Of a stretch of 37,766 nucleotides of DNA, positions 30,877-37,766 are shown one piece after another. How positions within the stretch are numbered: position 1 is the stretch's first letter; each line of letters begins with the position of its first letter. The notes under the pieces are model-generated. The model was not told the DNA's origin. It did not search any database and saw only the letters and a list, made by a program, of their open reading frames with translations. The position numbers and the translations under genes are program-made. The stretch spans positions 1 through 37,766 of the forward strand of contig CAYZBG010000052.1 in assembly GCA_964476565.1 (NCBI GenBank). Direction: 5' to 3'. This stretch comes from CAMAXB01 sp964476565. GTDB taxonomy: Bacteria; Verrucomicrobiota; Verrucomicrobiia; Opitutales; Opitutaceae.

Positions 30877-31218
30877 ATGAGTACGACGACCTTACTGCCG
30901 GCCGATGCGGCGGCCACCCTCTGCCTGCCGGCGGCGGTGCAACATGCGGAGGCCGGCATCGTGAGCCGCACCGTGCTGCAGACGCCGGAGCTGCGCATCG
31001 TGCTGTTTGCGTTTGCCGCCGGCCAGGAACTGACCGGACACAGCAGCCAGCGCCGTGCGGTTGTGCACATCCTGACCGGGGCGTGCGAATTCGAGTTCAA
31101 CGGGTCACCCCAGCGACTCGAGGCCGGTGCACTGCTTCATCTCCCGCCCGGTCATCCGCACGCCGTACGGGCCACCGACGGACCGTTCGCGATGCTGCTC
31201 ACGCTGGCATCTTGCTGA
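30877..31218 (+). CDS. Small cupin-domain protein
   Basis: The 113-residue protein is one cupin barrel. Motif 1 is spread over ELTGHSSQRRAVVHILTGACEFEFNG and motif 2 is GALLHLPPGHPHAV. Histidines in both motifs could bind a metal. Cupins of this kind occur beside NO-related genes and may sense or degrade small molecules, but no reaction can be assigned. It is the first gene of a three-gene operon with a polytopic histidine protein and a DUF59 protein, controlled by a Crp/Fnr box. Confidence 0.85.
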   Translation: MSTTTLLPADAAATLCLPAAVQHAEAGIVSRTVLQTPELRIVLFAFAAGQELTGHSSQRRAVVHILTGACEFEFNGSPQRLEAGALLHLPPGHPHAVRATDGPFAMLLTLASC

Positions 31219-31246
31219 ACGCGCAACCGGACAGGATTTCGAGATC

Positions 31247-32605
31247 ATGACTGCACCCGCCTCGCTGCCTCATGCTGGACCGGTGCGGGTGCCGTTGGTG
31301 GATGGTGCGCGCCTGCCGCTGGCGTTTGTCGCCCTCGGCCTTGGCGCCTTTGCGGTGGGCGCCGGTTGGAGCGTCGGCGCGGGCGTGCCGATGGAGCAGC
31401 CCTACTTTCATCCCCATGTCGTGGCCCTGGCGCATCTGTGGTTGCCGGGTTTTCTGCTCAGCATCTGCCTGGGCGCGTCGTATCAACTGATGCCCGTGGT
31501 CCTCGGGGTGCCCCTGCGTGCGGCCCGGAGCGTCCTGCGGTGGCATGCGGGCCTGCACGCCGTCGGAGTCGTGGCCCTCGTGACCGGTCTGGCCCGCGCC
31601 GATTACCTCCTGGCGGGTGCCGGCGGATTGGCGCTGACCATAGGCGTGAGCCTGTTTGCGGCCGCGACCTGGGCCACGTTTGCCGCCTCCTCGCGCCGGG
31701 ATGCGGCGGCGTGGAGTTTTCCCTTGGCCGCCCTCTGGCTGTCCGGCACGGCCGCGGCAGGGGTGATGCTGGCGGCGAACCGGCATGCGCCCTTTCTGCC
31801 CCTGTCGGTCCTCGACCTGCTGGCGGCGCATGCCCACCTCGGCCTCGTCGGCTACTTTGTTTCCCTGCTGCAGGGGGTAACCTTTCAACTGCTGCCGATG
31901 TTCACGATGGGGACGGCGGCGCGGCCGCGGTGGGCGCTGGCGGGGCTTGGGGCGACCCAGGCGGGGTTGCCGCTGCTCGCCGCCGGTTTCGCGTGGTCTG
32001 CGCCGGTGCTGCAGCGGGTGGGCGCAGGCATCCTGCTGGGCGGACTGGCGGCAAGCGGCGTCGCGTGGGTGGCGACCTTGCGCGCGCGGCGGCGGCGGAA
32101 GCTCGATCCGGGAGTAAGGGCTTTCGTGCTGGGCGTCGGCGGGCTCGCGGTCGCCGCCGTGGCGGGTGCCGGGCTGGCCTTCGATGTCATGCCGGCGCCG
32201 CGCGCCGCCGCTGCCGTGGGGATGTACGGCGTGCTCGTGGTGGCGGGCGGTTTGAGCCTCTGCGTCCTGGGCATGCTCAGCAAGATCCTGCCCTTTCTCG
32301 TGTGGATGAAGGCCTACGGCCCGAGGGTCGGCCGCGAACCCGTGCCTGTTGCGACCGCGCTGGCGTCACGAACGCTTGAATACAGCTGGTTGACGGCCCA
32401 CGCGGCCGGCAGTGTGCTGCTCGCGGCGGGGCTGCTGGCCGGGGCCGAGGTCGTCGCCGTCCTTGGTGGCGGGCTGCTGCTGGCGGGTGCCGCCTGCTAC
32501 CTCGCCAATGCGGTCCGCGTGGCGTCGCACCTGTGGCGGCGGCGCGCCGGTGGGCCGCGGGAAATCCCGGCGATCACGGTGCCGTTACCGCCTCCGACCC
32601 TATGA
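31247..32605 (+). CDS. Polytopic membrane protein, NnrS/heme-copper subunit I-like
   Basis: The 452-residue protein has about 12 transmembrane helices. Two similar blocks, FHPHVVALAHLWLPGFLLS followed by ASYQLMPVVLG, and LLAAHAHLGLVGYFVSLLQG followed by FQLLPMF, look like repeats of one histidine-bearing helix pair. A KILPFLVW motif comes later. The pattern recalls NnrS and heme-copper subunit I relatives, in which such histidines bind haem or copper, but a full active site is not seen. ATG 31247 lies 28 bp after the cupin stop. It overlaps the DUF59 gene by ATGA. Together with 18836 and the two subunit I-like genes it makes four related-looking membrane proteins in 14 kb. Confidence 0.82.
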   Translation: MTAPASLPHAGPVRVPLVDGARLPLAFVALGLGAFAVGAGWSVGAGVPMEQPYFHPHVVALAHLWLPGFLLSICLGASYQLMPVVLGVPLRAARSVLRWHAGLHAVGVVALVTGLARADYLLAGAGGLALTIGVSLFAAATWATFAASSRRDAAAWSFPLAALWLSGTAAAGVMLAANRHAPFLPLSVLDLLAAHAHLGLVGYFVSLLQGVTFQLLPMFTMGTAARPRWALAGLGATQAGLPLLAAGFAWSAPVLQRVGAGILLGGLAASGVAWVATLRARRRRKLDPGVRAFVLGVGGLAVAAVAGAGLAFDVMPAPRAAAAVGMYGVLVVAGGLSLCVLGMLSKILPFLVWMKAYGPRVGREPVPVATALASRTLEYSWLTAHAAGSVLLAAGLLAGAEVVAVLGGGLLLAGAACYLANAVRVASHLWRRRAGGPREIPAITVPLPPPTL

Positions 32606-32940
32606 ACACCCCCTTGATCCATGCCCGGCAGGCCGCGCTGCGCGAAGCCTTTGCCCAGGTTTACGATCCCGAATTCGGCGTCAGCATCCAGGATCTCGGC
32701 CTGATCTACGCCACGGAGATCGGCGAGGATGGCGGCGTCACCGTGGTGATGACCCTGACCTCGATGTATTGCCCGGCCGGAGACGTGATCCTCGCCGGAG
32801 TGAAGGCGGCGGCCGAGTCCGTGCCGGGGGTCGCGTGGGCGGAGGTGAGGCTGGTGTGGGAACCGCTCTGGACGCCGGACCTGCTTTCGCCCGCCGGCCG
32901 CAAGCAGTTGGGTTGGGATCAACCCCGTGTGGACGAGTGA
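32602..32940 (+). CDS. DUF59/MIP18-family (SufT/PaaD-like) protein
   Basis: The 112-residue protein is a MIP18 (DUF59) domain. YDPEFGVSIQDLGLIYATEI is the family's DPE...DLG..Y motif and TLTSMYCPAGDVI holds the conserved cysteine-bearing loop. DUF59 proteins help assemble or insert Fe-S clusters (SufT, MIP18, PaaD). In this region clients could be the two-cluster ferredoxin fusion or radical SAM enzymes, which is inference. Its start codon overlaps the stop of the polytopic gene (ATGA), so it is the third gene of the cupin operon. Confidence 0.88.
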   Translation: MNTPLIHARQAALREAFAQVYDPEFGVSIQDLGLIYATEIGEDGGVTVVMTLTSMYCPAGDVILAGVKAAAESVPGVAWAEVRLVWEPLWTPDLLSPAGRKQLGWDQPRVDE

Positions 32941-32965
32941 CCCCGTGCTCTTTCCCCCAGGTTGG

Positions 32966-32992
32966 TTTCTTTCTCTTTCTCTTTCTCTTTCC
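32966..32992. repeat. TTTCTC-type microsatellite
   Basis: Four approximate copies of the hexamer TTTCTC form a pyrimidine-only tract in the gap between convergent genes. It is intergenic, so slippage would not shift a reading frame. Confidence 0.75.
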
Positions 32993-33004
32993 TCGTGCTG
33001 TGGC

Positions 33005-33035
33005 GATCGGACCGATCCGAGGAATCCGTCCGATC
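33005..33035. terminator. Inverted repeat between convergent genes
   Basis: GATCGGAC (33005-33012) pairs with GTCCGATC (33028-33035) around a 15-nt loop, between the DUF59 gene and the GH4 gene. It has no U-tract, so it is a possible bidirectional terminator. Confidence 0.5.
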
Positions 33036-33049
33036 TGTTCTCGGCTTGG

Positions 33050-34462
33050 TCACCGGTAGCCCGGTAGGAAGGCCTTCTCCGCGGCGAACATCTCCAGGGT
33101 CATCGCTTTGATCTGCGCCGGGGTGCAAAGGGCGGCGGTCAACGGATCGAGCATGAGGGCGTACACGGCCTTCTCGATGCTGCGTTCGACCGCAGCCTGG
33201 GCGCCGAGGTCGAACATGGCCATGTTCGAGGCGCAGAGGCCGGCCATCTGTGCCGGCAGCGCCCCGTAGCGGAGGGGTTGCACGCCGTTGCGATCGACCA
33301 GGCAGGCGACTTCGACGCATCCGTCGGCGGGCAGGTTGGTGATGAGCTGGCCCGCGCCCCGGTGATGATTCATGACGTTGCCGTGGATGCGGAAGGGGGC
33401 GTCCTTCTCGCGGGCCTCGATGATCCAGGACGCGTATTCCCAGGAACGCGGCCAGCCCAGGGGGGCGTCCCCGCGCAGCATGGCCTGGCGCTCCGCGTCC
33501 GCCTCCGTCCGCCACCGCGGCCAGTTTGTCGCGTAGAAACGGGAGCCCCCGTCATAGGCGAGGCGCAGCAACTTCCGTCCGGCTTCGCTCTTCCGGTAAT
33601 AGGGCAGGTACTCGGAAAGGTGACCCGAGCTCTCCGTGATGAAGGCGCCGAAGTGCACGCACATGTCCTTGCGGATGAGGTCGGTGCTCTTGCTCGGATT
33701 GGCCCGCGTGGCGCCATGGGTGATGTCGGTTGCGTCCTGCAACACGCCCCCCGCGTCGTACTCGGCGATGCCGGCGGCGACGTCGGCGGCGAACTGACGG
33801 TAGAGGCGGTCGGTGTAGAGGTCGACGCCCCGGTGACGCAGGGTGGTGAACCAGGCGAGGTGGTTGATGCCGGCGCAGGCCCACTCCAGTTCGGCGTAGG
33901 GAACCCCGTCGTAGGTCGCGAGTTTCTGGCTAGTGCCCTGCACGCTGTGGCAGAGACCGACGACCGCCATCGACGACGTGCGGCCGGCGGCGAGGCACAG
34001 CATCGACATCGGGTTGGTGTAGTTGAGTACGAGGGCTTGTGGACACAGCCGTTCGCAATCGCGCAACACTTCGAGCCAGACCGGAATGGTGCGCAACGCC
34101 TTGAAGAGGCCACCGGGGCCGATGGTATCGCCGATGCACTGATCGATGCCGTACTTGAGCGGGATGTCGTTGTCGTGCACGACGCATTCGGCGCCGCTCA
34201 CCTCGATGCAATTCACGATGTAGTCGGCGCCGGGCAGGGCCTTGAGGCGGTCGGGCGTGGCCTGGAGCTTCCAATGCGCCTTGCCTGACGCGACCAGGAG
34301 CTTGCGCACCATCCGGGCGGTCAGGTTGAGGCGGCGCCGGTCAATGTCGACGAGCACGACCGTGCCGCCCTGCTCACCCGGGATGTGGATGAGGTCGTTG
34401 ATCAGGCGCGGGGCAAAGAAGCTGCCGGCGCCCAGAAAGACCAGTTTGACCGGTCGCGGCAT
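33050..34462 (-). CDS. GH4 family NAD-dependent glycosidase (alpha-galacturonidase/alpha-galactosidase-like)
   Basis: The 470-residue protein is a glycoside hydrolase family 4 enzyme, which uses NAD+ and a divalent metal and works by oxidation, elimination and addition. The Rossmann start is LVFLGAGSFF (8-17). NYTNPMSM (148-154) is the family NPM loop. C171-H172-S173 and H201 in CAGINHLAWF are the metal ligands. The CHS motif is that of alpha-galactosidase (MelA) and alpha-galacturonidase, not of maltose-6-phosphate hydrolases. With uxaC in the window, an alpha-galacturonidase role is attractive but unproven. I chose ATG 34462, beside the Rossmann fold; ATG 34558 or 34582 would add a low-complexity extension. 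Divergent from an AraC regulator. Confidence 0.9.
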   Translation of the reverse strand: MPRPVKLVFLGAGSFFAPRLINDLIHIPGEQGGTVVLVDIDRRRLNLTARMVRKLLVASGKAHWKLQATPDRLKALPGADYIVNCIEVSGAECVVHDNDIPLKYGIDQCIGDTIGPGGLFKALRTIPVWLEVLRDCERLCPQALVLNYTNPMSMLCLAAGRTSSMAVVGLCHSVQGTSQKLATYDGVPYAELEWACAGINHLAWFTTLRHRGVDLYTDRLYRQFAADVAAGIAEYDAGGVLQDATDITHGATRANPSKSTDLIRKDMCVHFGAFITESSGHLSEYLPYYRKSEAGRKLLRLAYDGGSRFYATNWPRWRTEADAERQAMLRGDAPLGWPRSWEYASWIIEAREKDAPFRIHGNVMNHHRGAGQLITNLPADGCVEVACLVDRNGVQPLRYGALPAQMAGLCASNMAMFDLGAQAAVERSIEKAVYALMLDPLTAALCTPAQIKAMTLEMFAAEKAFLPGYR

Positions 34463-34727
34463 GTGTCCGGGCAGACCGGCCGAAGCGGCGTCCTGAGTGT
34501 GGGCGGCATGGCCGGAGGGGCGGGAGGGGCGGCGGGAGGAGGTGCGGACGGAGGGCATGGGGGGAAACAGTGGATGCACCATGGGTGACCCCGGACGCAC
34601 CGGCAGAGGGGAAAGAATTGATCCGTGTGGTGCAAAATGTGATCCTGGCGGAGTTGATGATCCCTGCCCTCCCTTCGGCCGATAATCGGCCGCCCAGCCT
34701 TCCCGCTTGGACACGGCGCAAGGAAGC
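34463..34727. other. Divergent control region of the GH4 and AraC genes
   Basis: This 265-bp stretch should hold both promoters. Its left part (to 34582) is open in frame with the GH4 gene and may be coding if a more upstream start is used. I see no clear operator; the region is GC-rich, with an AT-richer patch at 34610-34660 where promoters are most likely. A good Shine-Dalgarno (AAGGA) precedes the AraC ATG. Confidence 0.45.
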
Positions 34728-35534
34728 ATGACGCGCGAAGATGACATCTTCGGGCGTCTGGCCGGGGGCGGGGAGGAGACGCGGACGGACGCAAGCTATC
34801 GCTACGACAACGCGCAGCGCGGCGATTCAAACCGTCTGGTGATCCAGCGCACGCTCGCCGGGGCGATGTGGTTTCGGGAAGCGGGCGGAGAGCGGGAGGT
34901 GCGGGAGGGGCAGGCCGTGTTGTTCACCCATCGCGAGCCGACCAGTTACGGTTATCCGGAAGGCGGGACTGCGCCCTACGTGCAGCGTTATCTCACGCTG
35001 GTGCCGAACGGCGGGATCCGCCCGCTGTTTGACGCCATTCGTCGCGAGTTCGGGTCGGTGGTGGCGATGCCCGTCCGCTCCGAAGGGGCACGGCTGCACG
35101 ACGAGGCGCTGCGGCGTCACCGGCGGGCGGAGTTTCGCGACCGGTTCGAGGAGTCGGAGTTCGTGTACCGCCTGCTGGTGGCGATCTACCGCGACCAGGT
35201 GAAGGCCACGCGGCAGCATGACCCGATCGAGTACGGGTATCACCTCATGCGCGACCAACTGCGCCTGCCCATGGCGGTGAAGGAACTCGCGCAGAGCTGC
35301 GGGGTAACGCGCGAACACTTCGTGCGCGAATTTAGCCGGCGCTACGGCGTGTCACCCGGTGCGCGCTGGCGACACCTCAAGCTGGAGCGGGCGCGCGACA
35401 TGCTGCGCACCACCGAACTGTCCGTCGAAGAAATCTCCGTGGCCTGCGGGTTTGCCTCGAGCAACGCGTTTTGCCGCGCGTTTCGGCACCACTACGGCGA
35501 TTCCCCCGGCCGGGCTCGTCGCGCGGACGCGTGA
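34728..35534 (+). CDS. AraC-family transcriptional regulator
   Basis: The 268-residue protein has an N-terminal cupin-like sensor part (about 1-130) and a C-terminal AraC double helix-turn-helix (about 168-262). Visible elements are the first HTH with MAVKELAQSCGVTREHFVREFSRRYG, a linker helix RWRHLKLERARDMLRTTELSVEEISVACGF and the family signature ending RAFRHHYGDSPG. It starts with ATG 34728, preceded by AAGGA. It is divergent from the GH4 glycosidase gene and likely controls it in response to a sugar. Confidence 0.9.
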   Translation: MTREDDIFGRLAGGGEETRTDASYRYDNAQRGDSNRLVIQRTLAGAMWFREAGGEREVREGQAVLFTHREPTSYGYPEGGTAPYVQRYLTLVPNGGIRPLFDAIRREFGSVVAMPVRSEGARLHDEALRRHRRAEFRDRFEESEFVYRLLVAIYRDQVKATRQHDPIEYGYHLMRDQLRLPMAVKELAQSCGVTREHFVREFSRRYGVSPGARWRHLKLERARDMLRTTELSVEEISVACGFASSNAFCRAFRHHYGDSPGRARRADA

Positions 35535-35547
35535 GCGGCTGGATCGT

Positions 35548-35567
35548 GCCGGAAGTTCCCTTCCGGC
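35548..35567. terminator. Hairpin between convergent araC-type and lysR-type genes
   Basis: GCCGGAA (35548-35554) pairs with TTCCGGC (35561-35567) around GTTCCC, in the 41-bp gap between two convergent stop codons. It can serve both transcripts, though no T-tract is present. Confidence 0.6.
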
Positions 35568-35575
35568 GCGCAGGC

Positions 35576-35851
35576 CTATTTGCCAAAAGCGGCCAAGTCC
35601 GCGCGGGCGGTCTTCATTTCGGCCAAAATGCGGTGGGCGTATTCGAGCAGCTGCTCTCCCGCGGGAGTGAGTTTGACGCTGCGCCCGAGGCGATCGAACA
35701 GACGGAGCTCAAGTTCGTCCTCGAGGGACTTGATGGCATGGCTGACCGCGGATTGCGTGAGATGGAGTTCATGAGCCGCGAGGGTGAAGCTGCCCGTCCG
35801 CGCGAGCGTGGTGAACGCAAGCAGCTTTCGGCTGTCGAGAATAGGCGTCAT
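35576..35851 (-). CDS. LysR-type DNA-binding domain without an effector domain
   Basis: The 91-residue protein is only the N-terminal winged helix-turn-helix and linker helix of a LysR regulator: LLAFTTLARTGSFTLAAHELHLTQSAVSHAIKSLEDEL, then LFDRLGRSVKLTPAGEQLLEYAHRIL. It stops where the effector-binding domain would begin. No remnant of that domain is seen on the far side, because a hairpin and the convergent araC-type gene follow at once. The reading frame is intact, so it may be a stand-alone DNA-binding protein rather than decaying debris. A similar short LysR may exist in related genomes. Confidence 0.85.
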   Translation of the reverse strand: MTPILDSRKLLAFTTLARTGSFTLAAHELHLTQSAVSHAIKSLEDELELRLFDRLGRSVKLTPAGEQLLEYAHRILAEMKTARADLAAFGK

Positions 35852-35979
35852 GTCGGTGGTGGCTTCGAGGGAAGCGCCTACCGATCAGCATAAGCCAAGC
35901 CAGCACCGGCCCCGGTCTGATCAATTTTTTTCATGCGATCCGTGGGCCGCGGATGCTCAACTGGCGAAAATGACGTAAG

Positions 35980-36621
35980 TTACGCGTAGCGCTCCTCTTT
36001 CCACGGGTCGGCGGAATTCGAGTAGCCGCGCACCTCCCAATAGCCGGGTTTATCCTCGGCCAGGAAGGTGAGCCCTTTGACGAATTTCGCGCCCTTCCAT
36101 GCGTACAATTTTGGAATGATGACGCGGGCGGGGCCGCCGTGCTCGCGGGGGAGCGGTTTGCCGTCGAAGGACGTGGCGATGAGCACGTCGTCGTCGAGGC
36201 AGCGTTCGAGCGGCACGTTGGTCGAGTAGCCGTCGTAGCCGGTGAAGTAGACGTGGCGGGCGGCGGCCTTGGGCCGGACAAGCTCGTACAGGGTGGTGAA
36301 GGCCACGCCGCCCCAGCGGCAGTCGTACTTCGACCAGGTGGTGACGCAGTGGAAGTCGCTCACGTCCTCCACCTGGGGCAAGGCGTCAAAGGCGGCGCGG
36401 GTGAGGCGCACGGGGTTTTCCACCTCGCCATCGAGCGTGAGGGTCCAGGCGTCGGGCGGGATGACCGGCTGCACGCCGAGATCGAGCACGGGGAAGCCCG
36501 TGGTGAGGCTTTGCCCGGGAGGCAGGCGGCCGGCCGCCGCCTCGGGCCGCGGGCGGACACCGGCGGCGATTTGCTTGCGGGCCCAGGCTTCCTTGGCGGC
36601 GAGATAGCGTTCTTTCGGCAT
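35980..36621 (-). CDS. Sulfite-oxidase-like molybdopterin enzyme (cytoplasmic type)
   Basis: The 213-residue protein has the sulfite-oxidase molybdopterin fold. The molybdenum-binding cysteine is C92 in SDFHCVTTWSKYDCRWGGV. FTGYDGYSTNVPLE and HGGPARVIIPKLYAWKGAKFVKGLTF are typical of COG2041 proteins. There is no twin-arginine or Sec signal peptide, unlike MsrP (YedY), so it should be cytoplasmic, nearer the YuiH-like group. Its physiological substrate is unknown. It lies 71 bp downstream of the methyltransferase gene on the same strand. Confidence 0.9.
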   Translation of the reverse strand: MPKERYLAAKEAWARKQIAAGVRPRPEAAAGRLPPGQSLTTGFPVLDLGVQPVIPPDAWTLTLDGEVENPVRLTRAAFDALPQVEDVSDFHCVTTWSKYDCRWGGVAFTTLYELVRPKAAARHVYFTGYDGYSTNVPLERCLDDDVLIATSFDGKPLPREHGGPARVIIPKLYAWKGAKFVKGLTFLAEDKPGYWEVRGYSNSADPWKEERYA

Positions 36622-36692
36622 GACGGGTTCGGGCGCAATCGGACGGAGGGGACCGGCAGGTGCCCTAACCCCAATCGGTCCGGTGGCGGGCC

Positions 36693-37703
36693 TTAAGGTT
36701 TACGGAACAGGTAGTGGCTGACAATCCACTCTTCGCCATTGCGGTAGCCCCACAGCTCGGCGCAGGCCATGTAGAACACCCGCCAGTAGGCCCACCATTT
36801 CGTCACCTGGTCGGCGCCGTAGGTGTCGGCAAAGAGCGGGAGGATCTCGTCGCGGTGCCGGTCCATGTTCTGCAGCCAATGCTCGGCCGTCTTCTGGTAA
36901 TGGGTGCCGTTGACCTTCCAGTCGGCGACGAGCCGGAGGTCGTCCTGGAACCGGGTGAGCAGCGAGTGGGAAGGCATCTGGCCGCCGGTGAAGAAATAGC
37001 GCGCCATCCAGTCGGAGGCGTCGCGCGCGACGAAGTGGTAGGAGTACGTCGTATGGGTGAAAATGTGGACGAAGAGCAGCCCCTCGGGCTTGAGCCAGCG
37101 GGCGATGTTCGCGAACAGACGCTGGTAGTTCTTGAGGTGCTCGAACATTTCGACCGACACCACGCGGTCGAAGGCGCCGGGCGCGAGCTCGAGTTCGTTG
37201 ATGTCGCGGGTGAGGATGCGCAGGTTGCGCAGGCCGCGCTTGCGCGCCTCAGTCTCGATGTGTTCGCGCTGTGTCCGCGAGTTGGATACGCCGGTGATGC
37301 GGGCGTTGGGATAGCGGGCGGCGAGGTGGAGCGAAAGGGAGCCCCAGCCGCAGCCCAGTTCAAGGATCTCCTGGCCGTCGGCGATGCGGGCGCGCTCGCA
37401 GTAGAGGGCGAGCATGGCGTCCTCGGCCTCGTCCAGCGTCTCGGTCCCCTTGGCGTAGAGGCAGCCCGAATACTTGAGGTTGCGCCCGAGGCAGTACTGG
37501 TAGAACGGCGTCGGCACCTCGTAGTGCTGTTCGTTGGCCGCGCGGGTGTCCTCGGCGAGCGGGCGCGTCTTGAGGTCGGCGACGTAGGCCTCCTCGTTGT
37601 AGCGGGCCGCCTCCTCGCGCAGCCGCTGGGCGAGCAGGCGGCGGATGCCGCGGCGGATGAGCCAGTCGGGCAGGAGATTTTTCTCGAGCAGCGTGTCGAT
37701 CAT
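36693..37703 (-). CDS. Cyclopropane-fatty-acyl-phospholipid synthase-family methyltransferase
   Basis: The 336-residue protein belongs to the CFA synthase/mycolic-acid methyltransferase family. ILELGCGWGSLSLHLA is the S-adenosylmethionine motif I; ARITGVSNSRTQREHI and VVSVEMFEHLKNY are the typical following motifs. YYQYCLG-like text (TPFYQYCLGRNLKYSGCLY) matches the family's substrate-side region. It lacks the large N-terminal domain of E. coli Cfa, resembling the shorter branch that also contains coclaurine N-methyltransferases. The substrate may be a phospholipid or another amine or lipid. It is preceded by the end of another minus-strand gene 15 bp upstream. Confidence 0.9.
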   Translation of the reverse strand: MIDTLLEKNLLPDWLIRRGIRRLLAQRLREEAARYNEEAYVADLKTRPLAEDTRAANEQHYEVPTPFYQYCLGRNLKYSGCLYAKGTETLDEAEDAMLALYCERARIADGQEILELGCGWGSLSLHLAARYPNARITGVSNSRTQREHIETEARKRGLRNLRILTRDINELELAPGAFDRVVSVEMFEHLKNYQRLFANIARWLKPEGLLFVHIFTHTTYSYHFVARDASDWMARYFFTGGQMPSHSLLTRFQDDLRLVADWKVNGTHYQKTAEHWLQNMDRHRDEILPLFADTYGADQVTKWWAYWRVFYMACAELWGYRNGEEWIVSHYLFRKP

Positions 37704-37718
37704 GGGCGGGAGCGGGAA

Positions 37719-37766
37719 TCAGCCGGCGCGCGGCGTGCGGCGGAACCACGGGACGAACGCACTCGT
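37719..37766 (-). CDS. C-terminal end of a gene cut by the window edge
   Basis: The frame entering from the right edge reads T-S-A-F-V-P-W-F-R-R-T-P-R-A-G and then stops at 37719. Its position 15 bp upstream of the methyltransferase gene on the same strand fits the last codons of an operon neighbour. Fifteen residues are too few to name the protein. Confidence 0.4.
   Translation of the reverse strand, partial: TSAFVPWFRRTPRAG

Noticed and set aside
32966..32992. Phase-variable microsatellite
   Set aside because: The TTTCTC tract is in a gap between convergent genes, where length change would not switch a promoter or frame.
1..37766. CRISPR arrays, tRNA or rRNA genes, transposases or prophage genes
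   Set aside because: I found no regularly spaced direct repeats, no cloverleaf or rRNA sequence that I recognise, and no transposase, integrase or phage structural ORF.

Overview
This 37.8 kb, high-GC window carries 41 supported protein genes, the last one cut by the window edge, and no rRNA, tRNA, CRISPR array or insertion sequence that I can recognise. Gene content points to a facultatively or strictly anaerobic, saccharolytic Verrucomicrobiota, most likely near Opitutus or Opitutaceae. The clues are many Gfo/Idh/MocA and TIM-barrel isomerase genes, uronate catabolism, an anaerobic sulfatase-maturase-like radical SAM protein, class III ribonucleotide reductase and an Mla-type lipid transporter. 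The lineage is an inference from content, not a measured phylogeny.

Layout. 1-4.5 kb: a plus-strand uronate/sugar cluster (oxidoreductase, two sugar isomerase-like TIM barrels, glucuronate isomerase uxaC), closed by a 15-bp perfect hairpin. 4.5-8.5 kb: a minus-strand lipid-transport operon (mlaE-mlaF-mlaD) whose first gene is an exported WP-repeat protein overlapping mlaE by ATGA. 8.8-12.7 kb: housekeeping genes (rsmD, rsmE, a winged-helix/TPR regulator, a rhomboid protease). 12.7-32.9 kb: an anaerobic and NO-related region. It holds a Crp/Fnr regulator of the DNR/NnrR type, DUF2249, a truncated globin, an HPP protein, nrdD split into two ORFs plus nrdG, a DGC protein and several polytopic histidine-rich membrane proteins. 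It also holds a six-gene heme-copper operon (degenerate subunit I, 49-aa membrane peptide, CuA subunit II, catalytic subunit I, SCO-like protein, cytochrome b/ferredoxin fusion), heme O synthase, azurin, a cupin and a DUF59 protein. 33-37.8 kb: a GH4 glycosidase with a divergent AraC regulator, a LysR reduced to its DNA-binding domain, a cytoplasmic sulfite-oxidase-like enzyme, a cyclopropane-synthase-like methyltransferase and the tail of one more gene.

The most interesting system is the 13-33 kb region. Five TTGAT-N4-ATCAA-type boxes lie in divergent intergenic regions and tie the cluster into one Crp/Fnr regulon. In three of them the box centre is exactly 41.5 bp from an ATG, with a -10 hexamer in register, which predicts leaderless mRNAs. 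The regulated operon encodes a heme-copper enzyme with intact metal ligands and a full CuA site. It has Gln where oxygen reductases have the cross-linked Tyr and where cNOR has Glu. This suggests a non-canonical NO reductase, or other NO-handling enzyme, fed by azurin and/or a cytochrome b/ferredoxin fusion. No nirS, nirK or nosZ is present in the window.
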